From NCBI GenBank assembly GCA_044348085.1, contig JBIKTM010000008.1:1-64000 (forward strand): a stretch of DNA of 64,000 nt, read 5' to 3'. Shown piece after piece: positions 1 through 9,241 of this stretch. The position numbers were made by a program, and so were the translations under genes. Below the pieces are notes generated by a model. That model worked only from the letters and a program-made list of their open reading frames with translations. It did not search any database and had not been told where the DNA came from. Within the stretch, counting starts at the first letter, position 1; each line of letters starts with the position of its first letter. The stretch is from Verrucolacustris sp044348085 (GTDB lineage: Bacteria; Verrucomicrobiota; Verrucomicrobiia; Methylacidiphilales; Verrucolacustridaceae).

Positions 1-1
1 C

Positions 2-346
2 CAACGCCACTGCCCCGTCCTCACTCACCAGTTTCCTTTTCCGACTCAGTTTTTCCCCTTTGTTCTCCGCTGGGAAAAACCCCTTCTACTACTCCGAGCC
101 CTCCTCCTTCTTGCCGGTTCTTGGTTTATCATCCTTGGCCTGTGGCGATGGCTTCCCATCCCCAACCCCCAAAGCCCCGGACCCTGGCGCGTCGTCCCAC
201 GTTTGCTTCAGACCATCCTTCTCGCCTTTCTTCTCGGAGCCGCCCTAGAACCCGCGTGGCTTCGCCCCAACCCTCTTCCCCGCTATCGTTTGAGTCTCGC
301 CCAACCCTCCTCCCAAGCTAAAATCACACAACCGAAAGGAAACGCT
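2..346 (+). other. Open frame from left edge, possible gene tail
   Basis: This frame has no stop from the first bases of the window and runs in phase into the next gene at 347. Its translation holds two hydrophobic stretches, LLLLRALLLLAGSWFIILG and LLQTILLAFLLGAALEP, and looks more protein-like than the other two frames, which are rich in Ser and Pro. Either the gene at 347 is the C-terminal part of a longer membrane protein that begins outside the window, or this is non-coding DNA before an independent start. The good ribosome site at 337-342 favours a separate start, while the lack of any stop favours one long protein. It cannot be settled from this window. Confidence 0.35.
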
Positions 347-691
347 ATGGACTTAACCAACCTCATCACTCTGGCCGTTTTTCTTGGACTGCAAATTGCC
401 GTCTACAGAATCTGCCTTCGCCGCATCCGCCAAATCGAGAAAGGCCCGGGCGATACCAACCTCAAACTCCGCCTTTTGGAAAACGAGGACAATCTCTTTG
501 ATGCAGGCCTTTACGTCGGAATCGCTGGCACTGCCACGGCTCTCGTTCTCCAAGTCATCGGCCTCATTCAACCCAGCCTTCTTGCCGCCTACGCCTCCAA
601 CCTCTTTGGAATTGCAGGCGTCGCCATCATTAAGATATTTCACGTTCGCGCCCTCAAACAGCGTCTTCTTGTCCCTCCCGAAAAAAACTAA
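347..691 (+). CDS. Small membrane protein of unknown function
   Basis: A 114-residue protein when started at the ATG at 347, which has an AAAGGAA ribosome site a few bases upstream. Two membrane segments are visible, one at the N-terminus (residues about 4-18) and one or two in the second half (about 52-90), separated by a charged stretch. I do not recognise the family. It lies 38 bp before a membrane-anchored coiled-coil protein on the same strand, so the two may be co-transcribed and act together at the inner membrane. The frame is open upstream to the window edge, so the true protein may be longer. Confidence 0.55.
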   Translation: MDLTNLITLAVFLGLQIAVYRICLRRIRQIEKGPGDTNLKLRLLENEDNLFDAGLYVGIAGTATALVLQVIGLIQPSLLAAYASNLFGIAGVAIIKIFHVRALKQRLLVPPEKN

Positions 692-729
692 CTCTGCCCT
701 TTGAGGCCTCGCCCTCCGCTCTTTGTTCC

Positions 730-2064
730 ATGAATAAAACTCTCCTCCTCATTCTTTGCGATTTCCTCCTTCTCAACCTTCTCGCTCTCACCCGATGGGA
801 TAAAAACGAGCTTCCCGCCTCTCCCCCTACCGCTCAACAACCCGCTTCCGCACGTGAAGATGTTGTCGCCGCCCTCCGACTCACCCTAGAGGAAGAAAAA
901 GCCAATCGAGAAAAACTCGCTCTCGACCTCGCCACGACTCGGGACGAATCCAAAACTCGTGCCACCGTTCTTGACCAAGCTCGCGCCCGTACGACCGAAC
1001 TGTCTGAGAGATTGACCAAGGCAGAGCAGGAATCCCTGCGCCTGGCTCAACAAGCAGGCATGGAAACAGAGAGAAGTCGGGCTGCCCTCGAAGCCGCAAA
1101 AGCCGAGGCCCTTGCCCTTCGTCAGACGGAAGAAAAATTAAGAAAAGAGGGTGAAGCTCTTCGCTCTCAGCTCACCGCAGCACAACTGATAACCCGCTCC
1201 ACCGAAGAACGCGCTCGGCAGATTGAAACCACTCTTCGCACTGCAGAGGAAGAGAAGAAAAAGCTTCTCGAACAAAACCAATCTCTCTCGCAAGGAGTCA
1301 CACGTCTGGCCGAAAAGTCGGGCGAAATCACTCAAGAAATGCGTGAATATCGTCCCGTTGCACCCAACTCGCTTTACGCCGATTATTTGGCTCGTCGTGC
1401 CACCCTTTCCATCGTTACCGAGCGGACCTCCGCCCAAGGCTCAGGTCCACGGCGTCGCGAAATAAAATCCATTCTTCTGACAGATGGAACCCGTACCGGC
1501 GCACTGCTTTTCCTGGATCAAACCCCATTTACCTTGGGCGATGCTGGCGGTTCGTGGAAATCCCTCGCTGGATCCCTCACCCCTCCAGCCCCCGCTAACT
1601 TTCCTCAACCCATTCCCTCCCTTCACTCCCTTCGAAAAGGTGATCCCCGCTTACTGATCGTGCTTGTTCCGAATTCCGATACAAACGCCCTTGCGACCGC
1701 CCCCTATCGCATTGCCACCGACCCGTTTCGGTTTCCAAAAAGCCTCCTCATCTCCCCCCGCGGCAACGGATATGGCGAATGCAGTTTCAGACTCTCCCCA
1801 GATCTCCCCGGCTACTTGGAGATGGACTCCCGATTCCTCAACCGACTTCAGGGCGAGTATGCCCCCTCCTCGGGCGATCTTGTCCTTACTCTTGGAGGGG
1901 AATTTCTCGGCATGATGATCAATGACCAGTACTGTGCCCTCGTCTCCTCGCTTGAAACAGGCACCACCCTCCCCCTCGACCCCAAAGGCGCCCAGCAAAC
2001 AACTGGAACCGGACTCTCCACCCTTCAACGAGCGACAGCCCAGCTCGATTCCCGGCTTCGCTAA
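730..2064 (+). CDS. Membrane-anchored coiled-coil protein, unknown function
   Basis: 444 residues. The N-terminus (MNKTLLLILCDFLLLNLLAL) is a single membrane anchor or uncleaved signal, followed by a long Glu/Lys/Arg/Ala-rich coiled coil from about residue 40 to 205. From about 215 to the end there is a globular, beta-rich region with no family I can name. This N-terminal pattern recurs, as far as I know, in verrucomicrobial proteins of unknown function. The topology suggests a short anchor with a large periplasmic or cytoplasmic coiled-coil stalk. It follows a small membrane protein by 38 bp and precedes phoH by 57 bp. No clear Shine-Dalgarno sequence is seen. Confidence 0.8.
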   Translation: MNKTLLLILCDFLLLNLLALTRWDKNELPASPPTAQQPASAREDVVAALRLTLEEEKANREKLALDLATTRDESKTRATVLDQARARTTELSERLTKAEQESLRLAQQAGMETERSRAALEAAKAEALALRQTEEKLRKEGEALRSQLTAAQLITRSTEERARQIETTLRTAEEEKKKLLEQNQSLSQGVTRLAEKSGEITQEMREYRPVAPNSLYADYLARRATLSIVTERTSAQGSGPRRREIKSILLTDGTRTGALLFLDQTPFTLGDAGGSWKSLAGSLTPPAPANFPQPIPSLHSLRKGDPRLLIVLVPNSDTNALATAPYRIATDPFRFPKSLLISPRGNGYGECSFRLSPDLPGYLEMDSRFLNRLQGEYAPSSGDLVLTLGGEFLGMMINDQYCALVSSLETGTTLPLDPKGAQQTTGTGLSTLQRATAQLDSRLR

Positions 2065-2121
2065 TCCAGAAAATATCTTTCTTCCCCCTTTTCTCCTCCT
2101 CCCTACAACTCAACTGAGCCC

Positions 2122-3096
2122 ATGAGCGATCAAACCCTCACGTTCGAAAACGCCCACACCCTCTCAGAACTCTATGCAGCGGATGACTCCCTCCTTCGAG
2201 AGGCCGAATCCACCCTAGGGGTCAAAATCACCATACGGGACACCCTTCTCAAAATCGATGGGGTGGAAAAAAATGTTGCCGCCGCCCAGGAACTCTTCCG
2301 TCAACTTCACCTCGCCCGACAGCACGGACTCCGAGTCCGCCGCTATGAATTTCTTCACGCCCTACGCGCCGTGCACAGAGGGGAGGGCAAAAGCCTCGAG
2401 GGAATGTGGTCCTGCCGAATCCAAGTCTCAGCAAAAAAACCCGCTATTCTTCCCAAAACCTTTCTTCAAAAAGCCTATGTTGAAACCATCCGCCACCACG
2501 ATCTCGTGTTTGGGATCGGACCAGCGGGTACGGGTAAAACCTACCTCGCTATGGCAATGGCAATCTCCTACCTCAAGGCAGACAAAATCAACCGCATCAT
2601 TCTTACCCGTCCAGCCGTCGAAGCAGGCGAAGCTCTCGGCTTTCTCCCAGGGGATCTACAGGAAAAAATATTTCCCTACCTTCGCCCCTTATACGATGCC
2701 CTGTACGATATGCTCGACGTGGAAGAGATCCAAAAACTCATGGACAAGGGAATTCTCGAAATCGCTCCCCTCGCCTATATGCGCGGTCGCACCTTGAATG
2801 GAGCCTTCGTCATCCTCGACGAAGGTCAGAATGCCACCACAGAACAGATGTTTATGTTTCTCACTCGGCTTGGGGCCGAATCCAAATGCATTGTCACGGG
2901 AGATCCTACGCAAGTCGATCTTCCCCACAGCCGTAAATCTGGGCTCGTCGAAGCCGTTCAAGCCCTCGCCCCCGTAGAAGGGATCGGGTTTGTTCGATTT
3001 GAGGATACCGACGTCATCCGCCACGAACTGGTAGGAAAAATTGTCCGCGCCTACAAAGAGCACCGCGGACTCAGGCAGACCAGCCTCACCCTGTGA
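2122..3096 (+). CDS. phoH: PhoH-like ATPase
   Basis: 324 residues, the usual length for PhoH/YbeZ proteins. An N-terminal KH-like region (residues 1-100) precedes the ATPase. Walker A is GPAGTGKT at residues 133-140 and Walker B is AFVILDEGQNAT at about 230-241, followed by the family hallmark of a phage-type PhoH domain, TGDPTQVDLP. The protein is a cytoplasmic ATPase linked to RNA metabolism and works with YbeY in RNA processing. The order phoH, 7TM-HD protein, ybeY seen here is conserved in many bacteria, which supports the call. The stop overlaps the next start (GTGA), indicating translational coupling. Confidence 0.95.
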   Translation: MSDQTLTFENAHTLSELYAADDSLLREAESTLGVKITIRDTLLKIDGVEKNVAAAQELFRQLHLARQHGLRVRRYEFLHALRAVHRGEGKSLEGMWSCRIQVSAKKPAILPKTFLQKAYVETIRHHDLVFGIGPAGTGKTYLAMAMAISYLKADKINRIILTRPAVEAGEALGFLPGDLQEKIFPYLRPLYDALYDMLDVEEIQKLMDKGILEIAPLAYMRGRTLNGAFVILDEGQNATTEQMFMFLTRLGAESKCIVTGDPTQVDLPHSRKSGLVEAVQALAPVEGIGFVRFEDTDVIRHELVGKIVRAYKEHRGLRQTSLTL

Positions 3097-4637
3097 GCTC
3101 ACCCGCCACCCTCACTCGCCGTACTACCTCGGAAAATAGCTTAGAAAACAGTCGGACGGTTCGCTTTTTTCTCTTTCTCCTTACCGCCGCCGCCTCGTAC
3201 ACCCTTTCCCTTTGGACTCCCGCAGGAACTGGCCCCTCAGCTTGGATTGCGGCTGTTTTCGTCGCCGTGGTCCTCCCGCTAATTCTCTCTGTCGTTCTTC
3301 CTGAAACTCTTCAAAGAAATCGCCTGCTCGCTCTCTTTCTTCTCACTTTGATTGGAAATTTCGCCTTTATTCTGATTCTTTTGGCAGTAGCACCCCGCTT
3401 CTCTTTCGGAGCCTGCTCCTACCTGATTCCCCCCGCACTTGCGGCTCTGGTCCTTACCACCTTGGTAGGACCTCGGGCAGGCCTTCTTCTGATTGTTCTT
3501 CTGGGAATGGGTGAATTTTTTCTCCTTCGTCCGGACGGGCGCTACTTGGTCTCCTCACTTCTCACAGGGCTGGCCGCCATTTTTCTTTCCCGAAAAATCG
3601 CTCGTCGCTCGGATCTACTTCGCGCAGGTGCGGGCCTTGGCCTTGTCTCTCTACTCACCACCATCATTGCCTCCGGGCACAACATGAACCTCGCTCGAGA
3701 CCTTCTCGTCACAGAGGCTTTATCCTCTGCCGCTCTTGGTCTTCTCGGTGCGATCCTTGTTGGCGCCCTGCTCCCTGTCCTCGAGTCTGTGTTCGACCGC
3801 ACGACCGATCTCTCCTGGCTTGAACTCACCAGCCTCGATCATCCCCTTCTGCGAAAGCTCTCCATCGAAGCTCCCGGAACCTATCTCCACAGCATCCTGG
3901 TTGGACACCTTGCCGAAGCCGCCGCTGCCGCCACCCACTCCGCAAACCCTCGCGCTTGCCGTGCCATGGCTCTGTACCACGACATTGGAAAAGTTGAGAA
4001 AGCCGAGTACTTCACCGAAAACTTCAATCCCAGTGATCCCGATCCTCACGCCAACCTCACCCCATCCATGAGTGTTCTCATTATTCTGGCCCACGTGAAG
4101 GAGGGGCTAGCCCTGGCCCGACTCCATAGCCTTCCCCGAAGAATTCGAGATGCGATCCGCGAACACCACGGCACCTCTCTTGTCTGGTTCTTTTATCAGC
4201 GTGCCCTCCAACACGAAAAAGATGCTCGCACAGGGGGAAAAATCCTCCGCCTTCGGGATGAAGACATACCCCCCGTTGCCGAATCCTCCTTTCGCTACGC
4301 AGGCCCCATACCTCAATCCCCCGAGACGGCACTGCTCTCCCTTGCCGATATGGTTGAATCAGCATCTCGTTCAATGGAAAAACCCGCCCCCGGGGACGCA
4401 GCAAAACTTGTGGAAAAACTTTTTACCGCTCGCCTTGAGGAAGGCCATTGGGAGAAATCTAAGCTGACACAAACCGAATGGCAGTCGGCACGACGTTCCC
4501 TCGCCCATGCTTTGCAGAGTATCCTCCGCCCCCGAATTCGCTATCCTAAGGATCGTCGTGGTAACAAAACCCATCCACATTCATTGGAACAATCGGCAGC
4601 GCCGGCACCGACTGAACCTCGCATACTTTCGTCGTAA
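3093..4637 (+). CDS. 7TM-HD domain phosphodiesterase (PgpH-like)
   Basis: 514 residues, GTG start overlapping the phoH stop. Seven or so membrane segments (residues about 25-245) are followed by a cytoplasmic HD domain. The HD pair is in YHDIGK at residues 295-300 (H296, D297), with the upstream LHSILVGHLAE helix. Members of the 7TMR-HD family such as PgpH hydrolyse cyclic di-AMP. The full-length PgpH has a large extracellular HDED domain before the membrane region; it is missing here, so this is a short form and its sensory input must differ. The gene is coupled to phoH and overlaps ybeY by 80 bp. Hydrolysis of c-di-AMP is inferred from the family only. Confidence 0.85.
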   Translation: MSSPATLTRRTTSENSLENSRTVRFFLFLLTAAASYTLSLWTPAGTGPSAWIAAVFVAVVLPLILSVVLPETLQRNRLLALFLLTLIGNFAFILILLAVAPRFSFGACSYLIPPALAALVLTTLVGPRAGLLLIVLLGMGEFFLLRPDGRYLVSSLLTGLAAIFLSRKIARRSDLLRAGAGLGLVSLLTTIIASGHNMNLARDLLVTEALSSAALGLLGAILVGALLPVLESVFDRTTDLSWLELTSLDHPLLRKLSIEAPGTYLHSILVGHLAEAAAAATHSANPRACRAMALYHDIGKVEKAEYFTENFNPSDPDPHANLTPSMSVLIILAHVKEGLALARLHSLPRRIRDAIREHHGTSLVWFFYQRALQHEKDARTGGKILRLRDEDIPPVAESSFRYAGPIPQSPETALLSLADMVESASRSMEKPAPGDAAKLVEKLFTARLEEGHWEKSKLTQTEWQSARRSLAHALQSILRPRIRYPKDRRGNKTHPHSLEQSAAPAPTEPRILSS

Positions 4638-4992
4638 GGTCACCTCGGCCCTGCTGCACCTTCCGGAGAATCGCCGCACGCGACTCCCGCTCGAGCTTGG
4701 CATTGTTTTTGTATCGCCCCAAGAGAGCGGCAGACTACACCAAACCCACTTGCAGGATCCCTCACCTGCCGATGTTCTGGCATTTCCCCACGGCGAAATT
4801 GTCGTTTGCCCAGCCGTCGCTGCCTCACTCTGCCGAGGACACTGCCTGACGTTGCGAGAAGAGCTTCTCACATACATTCTTCACGGAATCCTCCATCTTA
4901 CTGGCTATCGAGACTCCACGCCCGCGGGTGCAGCCAAGATGCGAAGGATGCAAACTCGTTTGCGTAAAATGACTAACATCTCGCGGAGCTAG
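4558..4992 (+). CDS. ybeY: Endoribonuclease YbeY
   Basis: 144 residues from the GTG at 4558, chosen because AAGGA lies about 6 bases upstream and because the family normally begins a few residues before the NNRQRR segment; an in-frame ATG at 4507 would add 17 unlikely residues. YbeY is a zinc-dependent endoribonuclease in 16S rRNA maturation and ribosome quality control. The metal motif reads HGILHLTGYRD; the family norm is HGxLHLxGYDH, so the third ligand position (residue 11 of the motif) is Asp in place of His. It is the last gene of the phoH operon and overlaps the preceding HD gene. Confidence 0.85.
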   Translation: MVTKPIHIHWNNRQRRHRLNLAYFRRKVTSALLHLPENRRTRLPLELGIVFVSPQESGRLHQTHLQDPSPADVLAFPHGEIVVCPAVAASLCRGHCLTLREELLTYILHGILHLTGYRDSTPAGAAKMRRMQTRLRKMTNISRS

Positions 4993-5027
4993 TACGATCG
5001 GGAAACGATCGTAACCCAGCTTATCCG

Positions 5028-5912
5028 CTACTGCCTGTTCCTTAACCAAAGGTTTGCCGAATCCACTTCCCGCGGATTCACAGCCCGCACCGTCCTCATA
5101 ATTTCAAAAGTCCGCTCCACCCTTGCAAAGATTTCTGAGACTGGATCTCCATCCTCATCGATCAACTCAATCACAACCCGATGCCTCCCCTCCGCCAGGC
5201 CGCCCCATGGATGAGGATCCCGGGTGCTCACAATCGTCTCAACCCCATTCATCACCGCCTTCACCCGGTACTTCCCCTTACCCATCGGGGCTTGGTGCGT
5301 CATAAAATCCAACCAAACCTTCCCCTCTGCATCAGGAATGGCAATCCCATCCATCGGCAGGTTGACCGTTAAATAAGGTCTCTCCATAGGTTGAAAATTG
5401 GAAAAATCCTGCCTCCGCACATAAAAATCTACCCTCATCAAAGCCTCCGGGTTCGGCAACATCTTGCCATCGGGTTTCACCGCGAAGATTCGTAGGGTAT
5501 GTGCTCCTGGAGCTAATCCGCGCAAGATGACAGGTCGTAAAACATTCGTGTGCTCGATCGGAGAGCCATTGTCCACAATCACATGCAAACGATGCCCATC
5601 CTCACTTAAGGTTAGATTTTCAACTTGGACAAAAACATCCACCGTCTCCCATGGCATCACCTGCCCATCCTGCGGAGATTGGATTGTTACCTTAGGAGTC
5701 GTGGATAAAATTTGATCTAGAGCGGAACCCTTTTTCGTATCCACACAGCCTGCCTTCCGCACCTCTTCCACAACAGGCTCCGCAGCTCGAACCTGCTCCC
5801 CCACAAGCTCTGCTTTGCGCACAGGCTCCTCACCGATTTGCGACTGCACAGTGTTGCCAAGCACCCAAACGAACCAAAAAACGATTAATCTTTTTTGCAC
5901 AACCCCGATCAT
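5028..5912 (-). CDS. Secreted Ig-like domain protein, unknown function
   Basis: 294 residues from the ATG at 5912, which has a strong GGAGGAG ribosome site 7 bases upstream; a start at 5978 would add 22 residues and overlap the divergent glycosylase gene. The N-terminus (MIGVVQKRLIVFWFVWVLG) is a signal peptide. A short tract follows with four imperfect copies of a (V)RKAE/VRAAE-like unit (residues about 30-55), then beta-rich segments with a CHU/Ig-like feel, including LAPGAHTLRIFAVKPDG and LAEGRHRVVIELIDEDG, which look like two copies of one fold. This is probably a periplasmic or outer-membrane-associated protein. Its role is unknown. It stands alone, convergent with ybeY. Confidence 0.75.
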   Translation of the reverse strand: MIGVVQKRLIVFWFVWVLGNTVQSQIGEEPVRKAELVGEQVRAAEPVVEEVRKAGCVDTKKGSALDQILSTTPKVTIQSPQDGQVMPWETVDVFVQVENLTLSEDGHRLHVIVDNGSPIEHTNVLRPVILRGLAPGAHTLRIFAVKPDGKMLPNPEALMRVDFYVRRQDFSNFQPMERPYLTVNLPMDGIAIPDAEGKVWLDFMTHQAPMGKGKYRVKAVMNGVETIVSTRDPHPWGGLAEGRHRVVIELIDEDGDPVSEIFARVERTFEIMRTVRAVNPREVDSANLWLRNRQ

Positions 5913-5954
5913 CCCACTTCTCCTCCATTCCGAAACCTTTAATCTTTTGAACCG

Positions 5955-6827
5955 ATGCCCTCCCTCAAACTTTCTCACCCTTTAGATCTATCCTCGACCC
6001 TCCTTGGCGGGCAAAGCTTCTCTTGGAATCCTCTTGATGCCTCTACCTTCACGGGCTGGATCGCATCCCAACCCGTTCAACTCCACATCAAAGGTCAATC
6101 CCTCCACTGGAATAACCCATCCCTCTCCCCTGCCCTCATCCAAAACTACTTCACCCTAGACCTTGATCTGCCCTCCCTGCTTCATCCTCAAATCTCGTCC
6201 GACGCTCACCTCCTCTCCGCTATGCAGAAATATCCAGGCCTGCGTCCCCTTCGCGAAGACCCTTGGGAGTGCCTTGCCAATTTTATCTGCTCCTCTCTCA
6301 AACAGATCGTCCAGATCCGCCAGATTCATGCCCGTTTGCGCCAGACCTTCGGAGGCCCCGCAAACATATTTCCCTCCGCCAACACTCTCGCTCAAGCGGG
6401 CGAATCAGCCCTTCGCTCCTGTGCTCTTGGCTATCGTGCTCGCCACCTTCTAGCCACGGCCAAACGGGTTGCCGCTCAACCCTCCCTGCTTGAGATCCCG
6501 CCTTCACTTTCAACCGCCCAAGCCGCGGCTCATCTCGAGACCTTGCCCGGAGTCGGACCGAAAATCTCACGTTGTGTCCTTTTATACGCGTATGGGCGCT
6601 GGGACTCCTTCCCTGTCGATGTTTGGGTCGATCGCCTTCTTCGCCAACTATACTTCCCCAAAAGAAGAAAGGCCCTTCGCCTTGCCGACCTGGAAATCTG
6701 GTCGCACCAGAAGTTCGGCCCCAACCGCGGCATCGCTCAACTCCTCCTCTTTCACTGGTTTCGTCACCAGCCCAAAACACCCCCTGAGGGCCGTTCCACT
6801 AAACCTCGACTACGCCGCAGTTCATAA
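5955..6827 (+). CDS. OGG1-type 8-oxoguanine DNA glycosylase
   Basis: 290 residues with the OGG1 architecture: an N-terminal domain with GGQSFSW near residue 19, then a helix-hairpin-helix GPD domain. LPGVGPK carries the catalytic lysine (K203) and FPVDVW the catalytic aspartate (D222); the 19-residue gap equals that between K249 and D268 of human OGG1. FICSSLKQI matches the region that reads the base opposite the lesion. The enzyme removes 8-oxoguanine from DNA and, like OGG1, should also have lyase activity. Bacterial OGG1 homologues are less common than MutM. The last 29 bp overlap the convergent antiporter gene. Confidence 0.88.
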   Translation: MPSLKLSHPLDLSSTLLGGQSFSWNPLDASTFTGWIASQPVQLHIKGQSLHWNNPSLSPALIQNYFTLDLDLPSLLHPQISSDAHLLSAMQKYPGLRPLREDPWECLANFICSSLKQIVQIRQIHARLRQTFGGPANIFPSANTLAQAGESALRSCALGYRARHLLATAKRVAAQPSLLEIPPSLSTAQAAAHLETLPGVGPKISRCVLLYAYGRWDSFPVDVWVDRLLRQLYFPKRRKALRLADLEIWSHQKFGPNRGIAQLLLFHWFRHQPKTPPEGRSTKPRLRRSS

Positions 6828-8823
6828 AAAACTCGCTCGCCAATTCCAACTGCCCTTTCTCTCCAAAAACAAATAGTTCATCCCCTTCCAATAACCTCTC
6901 GTCAGGACCAGGCGAAACCGTGCTTCCCCCCGCCCTCTCAATCGCCACCACCACCACCCCGCTCACCTTTCGAAGACCGGTCTCTTTTAAAGACTGCCCA
7001 ATCAAACCTGAACCTCGACCCACGCGAAACGATCGTACCTGCGAATCCCCTGGCAAACGCACCTCCCCCGGGTCTGGCACTGCGGCAAAGGTATCCCGAA
7101 TCGCGCTCTGCCCCTTTGCATACAGCTCCACAAGTTTTTTGCGACTCAACAGCCCCACAGCCACGACCAAAGCCATCAAAATAGGAAACATTTTTCCCGA
7201 CGGCAGAAGCGGAGAACTGATCACCAGCAAATACACGCCACCCAAGACTGCCCCCATTCCGCAAAACAGAAATGTGGCCCATTTTCGTGCCGATCCCACT
7301 TCCTCACGACTTCCTCGAGGAAAAATCAGCTCCGAAACCAGCATTGCCAACGCGTGATACTTTCGCAAAAAAGCCCAACCCACAGGCAAAGCCAAAAGAG
7401 CGCCCCCCAGCCAAAAAAGCCCTCCCCCCCACCAAGCCAGCCGCACGGTTTCAGGCAATCTTTCTCGATAGCTATCCCAAAACGCTGCAGCTGCCAAAAT
7501 GGGAGCCGTCAACAAGGCAAGCTGAAGCCCTAACTGCCCTAATAGTTTTCGGATGAATTGCCGCGCTACATGGTGCCGATCTCCAGGTTCCGAACGCATA
7601 CTCCGCAACCAGCTCGGATAGAACCTCCAAAAATCGACCCACCACCGAGGCGCCTTTCGCTCCATCCAATCTGCCGACCCTTCCGACACCCGAATCAGAT
7701 AGGGGGTCGTCAAAGTCGTCACAGCCGAAACCATGACGGCCAACGAGTACAACCTTTGGCCCGTAACCCCTAGGCTCATTCCCAACCCAGCTAGAATAAA
7801 AGAAAACTCCCCAATCTGCGCCAAACTCATTCCCGCCCGAACCGCCGTGCGCAAATCCGCACCCCCCAACAACGCCCCGAACGTGCTGAAAATAATTTTC
7901 CCGATCACCACCACAAGCGCAATCAAACCTACCTCCGCCACCCCTCGGGGGGTCATCGCAAAGGTGATCAACATTCCAGATGAGGTAAAAAAGATTGCGC
8001 TAAAAAGGTCCCGCACGGGCGCCACCAACTTCTCGATTCGATTCACCTCTTTCACCTCCGCCAAAACCGCCCCAATCAGAAAGGCCCCCAACGCGACGCT
8101 GAATCCCAACCGCTCTGCGAAAATGGCTCCTGCAAAGATCAATCCCAAAACCGTAATGAGAAGAACCTCTTCCATCCGCGTCCGACTCGCCAACCGGACC
8201 AACCCTGGTACCAGCAAAAATCCACCCACCGCCACCGCCACAAAAAATGCGGCCAACTTCAGCAGAGTTTGGCCCGCCCCCAACCAACTCAACTCCCCCG
8301 TTGTTCCAAAACTCGTCAGCATCCCCATCATTGCAATGGCCAAAATATCTTCCACGATCAGAACCCCGAAAATCAATCGAGCGAAACCCGGCCGCAAAAG
8401 CCCCATGCTTTCTAAAACTTTGGCAATAATCGTTGTGGACGAAATGGATAGGATCGCCCCAAGAAAAATTGCATCCATCGTGCTCCATCCCAAAAGCCTT
8501 CCCATCCTCTCTCCTAAAAAGAACATTCCCGCGATCTCCACCACGGCCGTGACGATAGCCACAGCCCCCACCTCTTTTAGTTTTCGAAAACTAAAATGTA
8601 GTCCGACGGAAAACATGAGAAGAATCACCCCCAACTCTGCCAAAGTCCGAATCTCCTCCTCGTTCACAACCAAACGAATCCATGGGTTGTTTGGCCCAAT
8701 CACAACCCCAGCTAAGATGTATCCCAAAACAACAGGTTGATTGAGCCTCTGGCAAATGACCGTTGCCACCGCAGCGGCTGCCATGATGAGGGCCAAGTCT
8801 TGAACTAGTTGCATTCCGTGCAT
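6799..8823 (-). CDS. CPA2 cation/proton antiporter with RCK_C domain
   Basis: 674 residues. Residues about 1-390 form the 12-13 segment antiporter module typical of KefB/KefC and related CPA2 transporters (for example GYILAGVVIGP near residue 34 and LGAILSISSTTIIAKVLE near residue 141). A second set of hydrophobic segments lies at about 435-560, and residues about 595-665 form a TrkA-C (RCK_C) domain that usually binds a regulatory ligand. There is no TrkA-N nucleotide-binding domain, so it is unlike KefC in that respect. Likely role: K+ or Na+ efflux coupled to proton entry at the inner membrane. An alternative start is three codons later. It stands alone, divergent from iscA. Confidence 0.88.
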   Translation of the reverse strand: MHGMQLVQDLALIMAAAAVATVICQRLNQPVVLGYILAGVVIGPNNPWIRLVVNEEEIRTLAELGVILLMFSVGLHFSFRKLKEVGAVAIVTAVVEIAGMFFLGERMGRLLGWSTMDAIFLGAILSISSTTIIAKVLESMGLLRPGFARLIFGVLIVEDILAIAMMGMLTSFGTTGELSWLGAGQTLLKLAAFFVAVAVGGFLLVPGLVRLASRTRMEEVLLITVLGLIFAGAIFAERLGFSVALGAFLIGAVLAEVKEVNRIEKLVAPVRDLFSAIFFTSSGMLITFAMTPRGVAEVGLIALVVVIGKIIFSTFGALLGGADLRTAVRAGMSLAQIGEFSFILAGLGMSLGVTGQRLYSLAVMVSAVTTLTTPYLIRVSEGSADWMERKAPRWWVDFWRFYPSWLRSMRSEPGDRHHVARQFIRKLLGQLGLQLALLTAPILAAAAFWDSYRERLPETVRLAWWGGGLFWLGGALLALPVGWAFLRKYHALAMLVSELIFPRGSREEVGSARKWATFLFCGMGAVLGGVYLLVISSPLLPSGKMFPILMALVVAVGLLSRKKLVELYAKGQSAIRDTFAAVPDPGEVRLPGDSQVRSFRVGRGSGLIGQSLKETGLRKVSGVVVVAIERAGGSTVSPGPDERLLEGDELFVFGEKGQLELASEFFMNCGVVEV

Positions 8824-8920
8824 GGATCGACTCTACCTCCCTGATTGAAAACTCAACCACTCTGTAGGGCCATGAAGCCTGCATTTTGACACCCGCCCCC
8901 TCGCGTCATACTCTATCTCT

Positions 8921-9238
8921 ATGATCCAGTTAACCGATCGTGCGGCTTCCCAGATTCGGAATCTGACCTCACAAGGAGATCCCAATCGCGGCCTCCGGCT
9001 TTTCGTTGAAAAAGGGGGATGCGCAGGCTCCTCCTACGGGATGGCTGTCACTCTTCCTGAACCAACCGACGAAAAGGTAGTACAAAATGGCGCTCGTCTC
9101 TTTATTGCCGCAGAAAGTGCCCCCCTCCTTGAGGCATGTACTCTCGATTACGAAGACGAGCTCACCCATACAGGCTTTAAAATCGTGAACCCCAAAGCGA
9201 AACAAACCTGCGGGTGCGGAACCTCCTTCGAGGCCTGA
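8921..9238 (+). CDS. A-type Fe-S carrier protein (IscA/ErpA/HesB)
   Basis: 105 residues, the usual size. The three conserved cysteines of the family are present: C34 in KGGCAGSSYG and C97/C99 in TCGCGTSF. The protein takes iron or a preformed Fe-S cluster and delivers it to target enzymes in the cytosol. No isc or suf genes are nearby, so it cannot be assigned to IscA, SufA or ErpA from context. It is followed after 3 bp by a membrane protein gene that uses a TTG start, so the two are likely one transcription unit. Confidence 0.92.
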   Translation: MIQLTDRAASQIRNLTSQGDPNRGLRLFVEKGGCAGSSYGMAVTLPEPTDEKVVQNGARLFIAAESAPLLEACTLDYEDELTHTGFKIVNPKAKQTCGCGTSFEA

Positions 9239-9241
9239 TTT

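Noticed and set aside
7733..8740. 335-residue + strand ORF
   Set aside because: It is antisense to the well-supported CPA2 antiporter and has the low-complexity Pro/Lys/Thr composition expected of a shadow frame.
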